Shown here in pieces: positions 19,409-27,839 of a DNA stretch of 59,238 bases. Made by a program: the position numbers and the translations under genes. Source of the DNA: Denitromonas iodatirespirans. Its GTDB lineage: Bacteria > Pseudomonadota > Gammaproteobacteria > Burkholderiales > Rhodocyclaceae. Under the pieces are notes generated by a model. It was given only the letters and a program-made list of their open reading frames with translations. It was not told the DNA's origin and ran no database searches. The stretch spans positions 1 through 59,238 of the forward strand of contig NZ_JAEKFT010000028.1 of the NCBI RefSeq assembly GCF_018524365.1, in the 5' to 3' direction. How positions within the stretch are numbered: position 1 is the stretch's first letter; each line of letters starts with the position of its first letter.

Positions 19409-19447
19409 TGGTTGTCAAGCGATAAATTACGAGGTAGAGTTTTTTCC

Positions 19448-20065
19448 ATGAACGAAATCGAATCTTCCTCCCCCCAGTCCCGCGGCCCTGCCGACCACAA
19501 CGTTCGCGATCAGATCGTCGCGGCGGCCGATGAACACTTCAGCCGCTACGGCTACGACAAGACCACGGTCTCTGACCTGGCCAAGGCGATTGGCTTTTCC
19601 AAGGCCTATATCTACAAGTTCTTCGACTCCAAACAGGCGATCGGCGAGGCCATCTGCGCCCAGTGCCTGAGCAAGATCATCGCGGCGGCTGATGAGGCGG
19701 TGGCCGGTGCCACAACGCCGACTGAAAAAATCCGCCAATTATTCAAGGCGCTGGTAGCGACGAGCGTGAGCCTGGTCTTCAATGATCGCAAGCTGCACGA
19801 CATCGCCGCGCGTGGCGCCGGCGAAAAATGGCCGTCTGTCCGCGCCTACGCCGAACACATCCGGCAGTTCCTGACGGAGATCGTCCGCGAAGGGCGCGAA
19901 TTTGGCGAGTTCGAGCGCAAGACACCGCTGGACGAGACGGTGCATGTCATCTATCTCGTCATGCACCCCTATGTGAATCCGCTGCTGCTCCAGTACAACC
20001 TCGACCACGCCGAGGAGGCGCCGGCGCAACTTTCCAGCTTGGTGCTGCGCAGCCTGGCGCCATAG
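19448..20065 (+). CDS. TetR-family transcriptional repressor of the efflux genes
   Basis: The 205-residue product has an N-terminal TetR helix-turn-helix (about residues 18-64: RDQIVAAADEHFSRYGYDKT, TVSDLAKAIGFSKAYIYKFF) and a ligand-binding C-terminal domain. The ATG at 19448 matches the usual spacing before the DNA-binding domain. A TTGTCA/TAGAGT promoter pair with a 17-base spacer lies at 19412-19440, next to operator 1. It sits between the two arms of the efflux locus and probably represses both. Confidence 0.9.
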   Translation: MNEIESSSPQSRGPADHNVRDQIVAAADEHFSRYGYDKTTVSDLAKAIGFSKAYIYKFFDSKQAIGEAICAQCLSKIIAAADEAVAGATTPTEKIRQLFKALVATSVSLVFNDRKLHDIAARGAGEKWPSVRAYAEHIRQFLTEIVREGREFGEFERKTPLDETVHVIYLVMHPYVNPLLLQYNLDHAEEAPAQLSSLVLRSLAP

Positions 20066-20084
20066 CGGCGCAACAATCTTTTTG

Positions 20085-20108
20085 GTGACTATTGACAGTA
20101 TTGGTCAC
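20085..20108. promoter_or_regulatory. Candidate TetR operator 2 (adaptor-pump promoter)
   Basis: A 24-bp site begins GTGACTAT and ends TTGGTCAC, the same layout as operator 1. It includes TTGACA at 20092-20097, a plausible -35 box, so binding would block the promoter of the adaptor gene directly. Confidence 0.7.
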
Positions 20109-20148
20109 TAGGTACAAGATGGAGGCCTTCGCGTTATCGGAGGTCACC

Positions 20149-21375
20149 ATGTTCAAGCGCCGCACAATTTCCTTCCTCGCCGTCGCCGGTCTGCTGCCCT
20201 TGGTTCTTGCGGCATGTAGCGACGCCACGTCTTCAGTCGATCCGCGGACCGAGACGCCTCTCGTACGGGTTGCGTCAGTGGCCACTGCCGCCCAGACCGA
20301 GCGCGCCTTTACCGGCGTCGTCGCGGCGCGGGTGCAGAGCGATCTCGGTTTCCGTGTTCCGGGCAAGATTCAGGAGCGCCTGGTCGATACCGGACAGGCC
20401 GTCAAGCGCGGCCAGCCGCTGATGCGTATCGACCCCACCGACTTGCGGCTCGCCACCCGCGCCCATGACCAGGCCGTTGTCGCCGCCACGGCGCGTGCGC
20501 ACCAGACCGCCGAAGACGAAGCGCGCTATCGCGACCTCGTCGCCACCGGCTCGGTGTCGGCCTCGGCCTACGACAAGATCAAGGCGGCCGCCGATTCGGC
20601 CCGAGCGGAGCTCAAGGCGGCCCAGGCTCAGGCCGACGTGGCCCACAACGAAATGGGCTACGCCGTGCTGCTTGCCAACTCGGATGGCGTGGTGGTGGAC
20701 ACCCTGGCCGAGCCGGGTCAGGTCGTCGCTGCCGGCCAAGCCGTTGTGCGTGTTGCGCATGCCGGGCAGCGCGAAGCGGTGGTCGAGCTTCCCGAAACCC
20801 TGCGCCCGGCGGTCGGCTCCGTGGGCCGTGCGACGCTGTATGGCAACGGGCTGACGGGCGCGGCGAAACTGCGCCAGTTGTCGGATGCCGCCGATCCGCA
20901 GACGCGTACCTTCGAGGCGCGCTACGTTCTGGCGGGCCGCCTGGCCGATGCGCCGCTGGGCTCGACGGTCTCCATCGAGATTTCGAATGGCCGCGCCGCC
21001 CCGACGCTGCAGGTGCCGATCGGCGCGATCTTCGATCCGGGCAAGGGGCCTGGTGTCTGGCTGCTCGAAGGCGAGGGCGCCGGGGGCGTCAAGGTCACCT
21101 GGCGTGCAGTGCAACTGGCCGGCCTCGGTGAAGATTCTGCGCGGATCGTCGGCGGCCTGGCGGCGGGCGATCGCGTCGTCGCGCTCGGCGCGCATCTGCT
21201 GCGCGAAGGCGAGCAGGTGCGAGTCGCCGGGGACGAAACGGTGCAGAAGATGGCGGTGGCCGCCGGTGTTGCGAGCGTGGGGGCCGACCAAGCGCACGCC
21301 GGGCCGCCCCAAGTAAGCGCCAGCCCCCTTGGGGGGCAGCGAGCCGGTGTTGCGAGCGTGGGGGCCTCTCAATGA
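20149..21375 (+). CDS. RND efflux periplasmic adaptor (membrane fusion protein)
   Basis: This lipoprotein adaptor joins the RND pump to the outer-membrane channel. The 408-residue product starts with a lipoprotein signal (LAVAGLLPLVLAAC). It contains the lipoyl/barrel-sandwich halves (RVQSDLGFRVPGKIQERLVD; LLANSDGVVVDTLAEPGQVV) around an alpha-helical hairpin (about residues 100-165), then beta-barrel and membrane-proximal domains. The start has a GGAGG site. Its last roughly 35 residues do not look like an adaptor: GVASVGA occurs twice and is encoded by a DNA direct repeat flanking a CCCCCTTGGGGGG palindrome. The stop overlaps the pump ATG (ATGA). Confidence 0.92.
   Translation: MFKRRTISFLAVAGLLPLVLAACSDATSSVDPRTETPLVRVASVATAAQTERAFTGVVAARVQSDLGFRVPGKIQERLVDTGQAVKRGQPLMRIDPTDLRLATRAHDQAVVAATARAHQTAEDEARYRDLVATGSVSASAYDKIKAAADSARAELKAAQAQADVAHNEMGYAVLLANSDGVVVDTLAEPGQVVAAGQAVVRVAHAGQREAVVELPETLRPAVGSVGRATLYGNGLTGAAKLRQLSDAADPQTRTFEARYVLAGRLADAPLGSTVSIEISNGRAAPTLQVPIGAIFDPGKGPGVWLLEGEGAGGVKVTWRAVQLAGLGEDSARIVGGLAAGDRVVALGAHLLREGEQVRVAGDETVQKMAVAAGVASVGADQAHAGPPQVSASPLGGQRAGVASVGASQ
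21260..21368. repeat. Direct repeat with internal palindrome inside the adaptor 3' end
   Basis: The sequence CCGGTGTTGCGAGCGTGGG followed by GGCC occurs at about 21262-21284 and again at about 21343-21366. Between them lie CCGCCCCAAGTAAGCGCCAG and CCCCCTTGGGGGGCAGCGAG. The palindromic part resembles a short dispersed element that I associate with intergenic regions of betaproteobacteria, here read in frame. Confidence 0.6.
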
Positions 21376-24300
21376 GCGCATTGAACCTCTCCGCCCTCGC
21401 CGTACGCGAGCGCGCGGTCACCCTGTTCCTGATGCTGGCGATCTTTGTCGCTGGTGTCGTGGCCTTCCTGACCCTGGGCCGGGCGGAAGACCCCGCCTTC
21501 ACCATCAAGCAGATGACCGTGGTCACCGCCTGGCCCGGAGCCACGGCCAAGGAGATGGAAGAACTGGTCGCCGAGCCGCTCGAAAAGCGCATGCAGGAAC
21601 TGCGCTGGTACGACCGAACCGAGACCTTTACGCGACCGGGCCTGGCCTTCAGCACCGTGTACCTGCTCGACAGCACGCCGCCCGCCGATGTCCCCGATCA
21701 GTTCTACCAAGCGCGCAAGAAGCTCGGCGACGAGGCGCCCAAGTTGCCGCGAGGCGTCATCGGGCCGATCGTGAATGACGAATACGCCGACGTGACCTTT
21801 GCCCTGTATGCCGTGAAAGCCAAGGGCGAGCCGCATCGCAAGCTGGTGCGCGACGCGGAGACCCTGCGCCAGCGCTTGCTGCATGTGCCGGGTGTCAAAA
21901 AGGTGAACATCATCGGCGAGCAGGCCGAACGGATCTTCGTCGAGTTCTCCCATGACCGCCTGGCGACGCTGGGCGTGTCCCCGCGCGAGCTCTTTGCTGC
22001 GCTCAACAGCCGCAACGTGATGACGCCCGCCGGTTCGATCGAAGCCAAGGGCCCGCAGGTTTTTATCCGCCTTGATGGCGCCATCGACGACCTGGAGGCG
22101 ATCCGCAATACGCCGGTCGCGGCGCGCGGCCGCACGCTGAAGCTCGGCGACGTCGCCGAGGTGAAGCGCGGCTACGAGGACCCGGCCACCTTCCTGATTC
22201 GCAACAACGGCGAGCCGACCCTGCTGCTCGGCGTGGTCATGCGCGAGGGGTGGAACGGGCTCGATCTGGGCACGGCGCTGGAGGCGGAAGCGGTGAAGAT
22301 CAACGCCGAGATGCCGCTCGGCATGAGCCTCTCGAAGGTCACGGACCAGTCGGTCAATATCCACTCGGCGGTCGATGAGTTCATGGTCAAGTTCTTCGTC
22401 GCCCTCGGCGTGGTCATGCTGGTCGGCTTTCTCAGCATGGGCTGGCGCGCCGGCATCGTGGTGTCGGCCGCGGTGCCGCTGACCCTGGCGGCGGTCTTCA
22501 TCGTCATGGCGGCCACCGGCAAGAACTTCGACCGGATCACGCTGGGTTCCTTGATCCTGGCGCTGGGCCTGCTGGTCGACGACGCCATCATCGCCATCGA
22601 GATGATGGTCGTGAAGATGGAGGAAGGGTACGACCGGATTCGCGCCGCGGCCTACGCCTGGAGCCACACCGCCGCGCCGATGCTGGCCGGCACCCTGGTG
22701 ACCGCGATCGGCTTCATGCCCAACGGCTTCGCCAAGTCGACCGCTGGCGAGTACACCAGCAACATGTTCTGGATCGTCGGCATCGCCCTGATCGCCTCGT
22801 GGATCGTTGCCGTGGTGTTCACGCCCTACCTGGGCGTGAAACTGCTGCCGAACTACAAGCCGCACGAGGGCGGGCACGGAGCCCTCTACGCCACGCCGAA
22901 CTACGAGCGCTTCCGCCGGCTGCTGGGCGGGGTGATCCGGCGCAAATGGCTGGTCGCGGCCGGTGTGATCGGCGCCTTCGTGGTCGCCATCCTGGGCATG
23001 GGCGTGGTCAACAAACAGTTCTTCCCGACCTCGGACCGGCCGGAAGTGCTGGTCGAGGTGCAGATGCCGTACGGCACCTCGATCGATCAAACCAGTGCCG
23101 CTACGGCGAAGGTCGAAGCCTGGCTGGCGCAGCAGGAGGAGGCCCGGATCGTGACCGCCTACATCGGCCAGGGCGCGCCGCGCTTCTTCCTGGCGATGTC
23201 GCCTGAATTGCCTGATCCTTCGTTCGCCAAGATCGTGGTGCTGGCGGGCAACGACCAGGAACGCGAAGCGCTCAAGTTCAGGCTACGCCAGGCGGTGGCC
23301 GACGGCCTGGCGCCCGAGGCGCGGGTGCGCGTGACGCAGATCGTGTTCGGCCCGCCGTCGCCGTTTCCGGTGGCCTTCCGCGTCATGGGGCCGGACCCGG
23401 ACAGGCTGCGCGAGATCGCGGCCGAGGTGCGTGCCGTGATGCAGGCCAATCCCCAGATGCGGACGGTCAATACCGACTGGGGCGAGCGCGTGCCGACGCT
23501 GCACTTCTCGCTTGACCAGGATCGCCTGCAGCGCATCGGCCTGAGTTCCACCGATGTGGCCCAGCAGTTGCAGTTCCTGCTCAGCGGCATCCCGATCACC
23601 GATATGCGCGAGGACATCCGTTCGGTGCAGGTCACCGCCCGTTCGGCCGGCAACACGCGCCTCGATCCGAGCCGGATTGGCGACTTCACCCTGGTCGGCG
23701 CCGCCGGTCAAAAGATTCCGCTGTCGCAGGTCGGCAAGGTCGAGGTGCGCATGGAAGACCCGATCCTGCGCCGTCGCGACCGCACGCCGACCATCACCGT
23801 GCGCGGCGATATCGCCGAAGACCTGCAGCCGCCGGATGTCTCCACCGCCGTGTGGAAGGACCTGCAGCCCATCGTCGCCAAATTGCCGGCCGGCTACCGG
23901 ATCGAAATGGCCGGCTCCATCGAGGAATCCGGCAAGGCCAATCGCGCCCTGGCGCCATTGTTCCCGATCATGATCGCGCTGACGCTGATCACCATCATCT
24001 TCCAGGTACGCTCGATCGCCGCGATGCTGATGGTGTTCGCCACCGCGCCGCTGGGCCTCATCGGGGTCGTGCCCACGCTGCTGATGTTCGGGCAGCCGTT
24101 CGGCATCAACGCGTTGGTCGGCCTGATCGCGCTGTCCGGCATCCTGATGCGTAACACGCTGATCCTGATCGGCCAGATCCGCGACAACGAGAAGGACGGG
24201 CTGGCGCCCTTCGATGCCGTGGTCGAGGCTACCGTGCAGCGCGCGCGCCCGGTCATCCTGACCGCGCTCGCCGCCATCCTGGCGTTCATCCCGCTCACCC

Positions 24301-24473
24301 ACTCGGTGTTCTGGGGAACGCTGGCCTACACCCTGATCGGCGGCACCTTCGCCGGGACGATCCTGACGCTCGTGTTCCTGCCGGCCATGTATTCCATCTG
24401 GTTCAAGATCAGGCCGGCGGCGAGGGACGGGCAATCCGCTCCCGCGATGCGAGTTGAATCCGTCGAAGCCTAG
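21372..24473 (+). CDS. RND multidrug efflux pump, inner-membrane subunit
   Basis: This is a proton-driven exporter of the AcrB/HAE1 superfamily. The 1033-residue product has the RND layout: an N-terminal membrane helix (VTLFLMLAIFVAGVVAFLTL), a large periplasmic loop, a block of six membrane helices, a second loop and a final block. The proton-relay pair of Asp is visible in LALGLLVDDAIIAIEMM. The last helices include [20 protein letters not shown]. It overlaps the adaptor by four bases. Bases 24126-24420 recur as a truncated copy at 25018-25312. Confidence 0.95.
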   Translation: MSALNLSALAVRERAVTLFLMLAIFVAGVVAFLTLGRAEDPAFTIKQMTVVTAWPGATAKEMEELVAEPLEKRMQELRWYDRTETFTRPGLAFSTVYLLDSTPPADVPDQFYQARKKLGDEAPKLPRGVIGPIVNDEYADVTFALYAVKAKGEPHRKLVRDAETLRQRLLHVPGVKKVNIIGEQAERIFVEFSHDRLATLGVSPRELFAALNSRNVMTPAGSIEAKGPQVFIRLDGAIDDLEAIRNTPVAARGRTLKLGDVAEVKRGYEDPATFLIRNNGEPTLLLGVVMREGWNGLDLGTALEAEAVKINAEMPLGMSLSKVTDQSVNIHSAVDEFMVKFFVALGVVMLVGFLSMGWRAGIVVSAAVPLTLAAVFIVMAATGKNFDRITLGSLILALGLLVDDAIIAIEMMVVKMEEGYDRIRAAAYAWSHTAAPMLAGTLVTAIGFMPNGFAKSTAGEYTSNMFWIVGIALIASWIVAVVFTPYLGVKLLPNYKPHEGGHGALYATPNYERFRRLLGGVIRRKWLVAAGVIGAFVVAILGMGVVNKQFFPTSDRPEVLVEVQMPYGTSIDQTSAATAKVEAWLAQQEEARIVTAYIGQGAPRFFLAMSPELPDPSFAKIVVLAGNDQEREALKFRLRQAVADGLAPEARVRVTQIVFGPPSPFPVAFRVMGPDPDRLREIAAEVRAVMQANPQMRTVNTDWGERVPTLHFSLDQDRLQRIGLSSTDVAQQLQFLLSGIPITDMREDIRSVQVTARSAGNTRLDPSRIGDFTLVGAAGQKIPLSQVGKVEVRMEDPILRRRDRTPTITVRGDIAEDLQPPDVSTAVWKDLQPIVAKLPAGYRIEMAGSIEESGKANRALAPLFPIMIALTLITIIFQVRSIAAMLMVFATAPLGLIGVVPTLLMFGQPFGINALVGLIALSGILMRNTLILIGQIRDNEKDGLAPFDAVVEATVQRARPVILTALAAILAFIPLTHSVFWGTLAYTLIGGTFAGTILTLVFLPAMYSIWFKIRPAARDGQSAPAMRVESVEA
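24126..24420 (+). repeat. 295-bp direct repeat, copy A (inside the RND pump gene)
   Basis: This segment of the pump gene, coding from IALSGILMRN to FKIRPA, is repeated with a constant offset of 892 bases at 25018-25312. Differences are few and mostly silent (for example GATCCTG versus GATTCTG, GACGGG versus GCCGGG). Confidence 0.9.
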
Positions 24474-24631
24474 CAGAAGGAATCGGCGCGCCGGCCGCGC
24501 AGCGGATTGCCGGCGTGTCGCCAGTATTACGACGAGAAATCGAGCTTGCCCATTTTCGACTGTAACTGGTGAATAAGCCGACAGTGGGACAACGTGGTGG
24601 TCAACATGAACGAAAGAAATTGGAGAAAGCG

Positions 24632-25039
24632 ATGATTTGGTTTGCACGTATTGGGGTTGCTCTGGCGGGTCTCTTTTCACTGGCGATGGGCCTTGTGTCA
24701 TATTTTTCGCCTGAACAGCTCGAGATGGCTTTGGGGGTTGGCGCCTTGTCGCCGATTGGCCTGAGCTCGATCCGAGGCGATTTTGGTGCTTTCTTTCTTG
24801 CCAGTGCTCTTGCTGCTGGTCTCGCGCTTTTCGCCGGACGTCCTTCGTGGCTCTGGGTTGGCACCTGGCTCTACGGCATCGCCGTTATTGGTCGCTTCCT
24901 CGGCCTCGCTCTGGCCGGCGTACCGGAAGGCATCGCACAGCCGATCATCATCGAACTTGTGATGATCACTCTCTTCACATTCGGTGCCCGGACGCTTTCG
25001 AAAGACGATTCGACCGTATCGCGCTATTCGGCATCGTGA
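24632..25039 (+). CDS. DUF4345-like small membrane protein
   Basis: The 135-residue product has four predicted membrane helices ([74 protein letters not shown]) and a Ser-Pro/Arg-Gly-Asp loop (IRGDFG) seen in DUF4345-type proteins. The ATG at 24632 follows a GGAG site. Its last seven codons and stop lie within the duplicated pump fragment, so the native C-terminus was probably altered. Its base composition is lower in GC than the flanking genes, which suggests transfer. Function unknown. Confidence 0.75.
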   Translation: MIWFARIGVALAGLFSLAMGLVSYFSPEQLEMALGVGALSPIGLSSIRGDFGAFFLASALAAGLALFAGRPSWLWVGTWLYGIAVIGRFLGLALAGVPEGIAQPIIIELVMITLFTFGARTLSKDDSTVSRYSAS

Positions 25040-25320
25040 TGCGCAACACGCTGATTCTGATCGGCCAGATCCGCGACAACGAGAAGGCCGGGCTGGCGCC
25101 CTTCGATGCCGTGGTCGAGGCCACCGTCCAGCGTGCCCGCCCGGTCATCCTGACCGCGCTCGCCGCCATCCTGGCGTTCATCCCGCTCACCCACTCGGTG
25201 TTCTGGGGAACGCTGGCCTACACCCTGATCGGCGGCACCTTCGCCGGGACGATCCTGACGCTCGTGTTCCTGCCGGCCATGTATTCCATCTGGTTCAAGA
25301 TCAGGCCGGCGGTGGCATAG
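25018..25320 (+). pseudogene. Truncated copy of the RND pump 3' end
   Basis: An open frame of 100 codons ending at a TAG at 25318-25320 encodes the last two membrane helices of an RND pump ([18 protein letters not shown] to FKIRPAVA). It matches copy A (24126-24420) almost base for base, but lacks everything upstream. It cannot form a pump. It lies eight bases after the end of the unique DUF4345 body and 47 bases before the SDR gene. Confidence 0.88.
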
Positions 25321-25367
25321 CGCTGATCTGCCGTTCTCCCAACCCCTCCATACAGAAAGGAACTGCC

Positions 25368-26174
25368 ATGTCGAATTCCAAAGTTGTCGTCATTACCGGC
25401 GTGTCATCGGGCATCGGGCGCGCCACCGCCACCAAGTTCGCCCAGCAGGGTTGCCGGGTATTCGGCACCGTGCGCAATGCGGAAAAAGCCCAGGCCATAC
25501 CCGGCGTTGCACTCATTGAGATGGATATCCGGGACGAAGCGTCGATTGCGCGCGGCATCCAGAGCGTCATCGCTCAAGCCCAGCGTATCGACGTGCTGGT
25601 CAACAGCGCGGGCGTGACCCTGCTGGGCGCGACGGAGGAGACGTCGATTGCCGAAGCTGAAGCGCTGTTCGACACCAACCTCTTCGGCCTCCTGCGCACG
25701 ATCAAGGCCGTGCTGCCGCACATGCGCGAGCAGCGTTCCGGTCGCATCGTCAACGTCAGCTCGGTGCTGGGCTTCCTGCCTGCGCCTTACATGGCGCTCT
25801 ATTCGGCATCGAAGCACGCTGTTGAGGGGCTTTCCGAAACCCTGGATCACGAGGTGCGCCAATTCGGCATCCGCGTGGCGCTGGTCGAACCCTCATTTAC
25901 CAAGACTAACTTGGATCTCAACGCACCCCAGACCGTTTCCCGAATCGCCGACTACGACAAGGAACTCGGCGTCGTCTCCCAGGCGATCCAGAACAATGTC
26001 CGGAAAGCGCCCCAGCCCGAAGGCGTCGCCGCCGCGATTGTCGGTGCGAGCCTGGGCGCATGGAAGATGCGCCATACGCCCAAAGGCGAGGCCTCTCTTC
26101 TGGCCAAGTTGCGTCGCTTCATGCCTGCCGGCCCGGTCGAGAAGGGCCTGAGGAAGACGTTTGGGCTCGCCTGA
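25368..26174 (+). CDS. Short-chain dehydrogenase/reductase
   Basis: The 268-residue product has a Rossmann nucleotide motif TGVSSGIG (residues 10-17), the structural NSAG motif, catalytic Ser in NVSSVLGF and the YSASK active site (Tyr and Lys). This is a classical SDR that reduces or oxidises a carbonyl with NAD(P). The ATG follows AAAGGA. It may be the first gene of a small unit with the MFS exporter 14 bases downstream. Substrate cannot be deduced. Confidence 0.9.
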   Translation: MSNSKVVVITGVSSGIGRATATKFAQQGCRVFGTVRNAEKAQAIPGVALIEMDIRDEASIARGIQSVIAQAQRIDVLVNSAGVTLLGATEETSIAEAEALFDTNLFGLLRTIKAVLPHMREQRSGRIVNVSSVLGFLPAPYMALYSASKHAVEGLSETLDHEVRQFGIRVALVEPSFTKTNLDLNAPQTVSRIADYDKELGVVSQAIQNNVRKAPQPEGVAAAIVGASLGAWKMRHTPKGEASLLAKLRRFMPAGPVEKGLRKTFGLA

Positions 26175-26187
26175 AGCAAGCACCGTC

Positions 26188-27609
26188 ATGTCCTCGCCGA
26201 CCACCATGGCACAGGCTTTGCCAAGCATGCCGCCCAGCGCCGCCTCACCATGGCCGGTGTTCTGGGTGGCCAGCATCGCGGTGTTTCTGGTCTCCATGGA
26301 CGGCACCATGCTGTTCGCCGCCTTCAGCGCCTTGCGGGCCGGTTTCCCGCAGGCGACGGCGGCAGACCTCTCGTGGGTGCTCAATGCCTACACCGTGGTC
26401 TATGCCGCGATGCTGATTCCGGCTGGCGGCTTGGCAGACAAGCACGGGCGCAAGCGCGTGTTTCTCGTTGGCGTTGGGCTGTTTCTGGCGGCCTCCGTCG
26501 CCTGTGGTCTGGCGGTGAGCGTCGAGTGGCTGGTCGCGGCAAGAGTGCTGCAGGCCCTAGGCGCGGCATTGCTGACGCCGGCATCGCTCTCGCTCGTGCT
26601 GGCCGCGTTCCCAACCAACAAACGTGCCGTCGCGGTCAGCCTATGGGGCGCGGTCGGCGGTCTGGCTGCCGCGGTAGGCCCCAGCCTGGGCGCGTTCGTG
26701 ATCGCCTCGCTCGGGTGGCAATGGGCGTTCTACCTGAATGTGCCCTTGGGCATGCTCGCCATTTGGCGTGGCGCAGCGCTGCTGAGCGAATCAAGGCAGC
26801 CAACCCGGGGGCGCCCGCTGGACCTGGTGGGGATGGGCTTGCTGATCGTCGGCATCGGCGCCTTGGCGCTGTCCATTGTGCAGGCGGAATCACCGGCCTG
26901 GTCGCGCGATGAGCTGCAGGGCATTGCCGGGGTCGGATTGGCGAGCATCATCGGATTTGTCGCCTGGGCCCGGGTTGCCACGGCGCCCTTGGTCGACTTG
27001 GGTCTGTTTCGCAACGCCACCTACCGCTACGTCAATCTCGCAACCTTGAGCTTCGGCATCGCGTTCGCGATGATGTTCTTCGCCTTCTTTTTCTACATGA
27101 ATTCGATCTGGCACTATTCGCTGCCACTGGCCGGGCTGGCAATGGCACCCGGGCCGCTGCTGGTGGTTCCGGTGGCTGCTCTATCGGGTCGATTGGCGAG
27201 TCGGTACGGTCACCGCCCCTTGTTGATCGTGGGGTGCCTGATCTACGCGGCCAGTGCATTGTGGTTTTTGCGGGTGCCCGGCACCGAGCCCGCGTATCTG
27301 ACGCAATGGCTGCCGGGCATGCTATTCAGTGGCATTGGCGTGGGCATGGTGTTGCCTTCGCTGTCGGGTGCTGCGGTCAGCCACTTGCCCTCAGACCATT
27401 ACGCGGTAGGCAGCGCCATCAATCAGGCGATACGGCAGATCGGCTCGGTCATGGGGGTCGCCCTCACCGTGCTGTTGCTGGGCGGTGCCGGCTTGCAACG
27501 AGCGGATTTCGATGCAGTCTATCTATGTCATATGAGCCTGGCGCTCTTGACCGCAGCCCTGTGTCTTCCCGTCAACACGTTGAACAAAAGCGTCGTCAAA
27601 AATTTGTGA
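26188..27609 (+). CDS. MFS drug transporter, DHA2/EmrB-like
   Basis: The 473-residue product is a 12-14 helix major-facilitator exporter. Motif A appears as GGLADKHGRKRVFLVG. Motif C-like sequence for antiporters appears in the fifth helix (GAVGGLAAAVGPSLGAFVIA). Helix 1 contains VFLVSMDGTMLFAAF, like the DHA2 branch. The start chosen is the ATG at 26188, because it falls after the SDR stop; a TTG at 26161 overlapping the SDR is also possible. No strong ribosome site is seen for either. Likely exports a toxic compound; the third export-related system in this block. Confidence 0.88.
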   Translation: MSSPTTMAQALPSMPPSAASPWPVFWVASIAVFLVSMDGTMLFAAFSALRAGFPQATAADLSWVLNAYTVVYAAMLIPAGGLADKHGRKRVFLVGVGLFLAASVACGLAVSVEWLVAARVLQALGAALLTPASLSLVLAAFPTNKRAVAVSLWGAVGGLAAAVGPSLGAFVIASLGWQWAFYLNVPLGMLAIWRGAALLSESRQPTRGRPLDLVGMGLLIVGIGALALSIVQAESPAWSRDELQGIAGVGLASIIGFVAWARVATAPLVDLGLFRNATYRYVNLATLSFGIAFAMMFFAFFFYMNSIWHYSLPLAGLAMAPGPLLVVPVAALSGRLASRYGHRPLLIVGCLIYAASALWFLRVPGTEPAYLTQWLPGMLFSGIGVGMVLPSLSGAAVSHLPSDHYAVGSAINQAIRQIGSVMGVALTVLLLGGAGLQRADFDAVYLCHMSLALLTAALCLPVNTLNKSVVKNL

Positions 27610-27791
27610 CGCTATCGCAAACCAATGTCGCCCCAAGAACCTGATGGGCGCTGCGCTCGCATTGTTCTCCAAGAAAGGCTTTGTTGGCACGCGCGCCGTG
27701 AGTCGCCCCGCACCCAAGTAGACACCCTCTTGCCTACTGAAAGACCGCTGTCCTGCGTGGGCGCTTGTTCTGATCTGCCGCAGTAAAAAAC

Positions 27792-27816
27792 CACAGGCCC
27801 CAAATCGGGGCCTGTG
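27792..27816. terminator. Bidirectional terminator between MFS gene and aceF
   Basis: CACAGGCCCC and GGGGCCTGTG form a perfect 10-bp stem with a five-base loop. On the minus strand it is followed by GGTTTTTTACTG, a good T-run for terminating aceEF; on the plus strand it is followed by TGTTTT. Confidence 0.85.
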
Positions 27817-27839
27817 TGTTTTGGGGCACTTCGGCGGTG

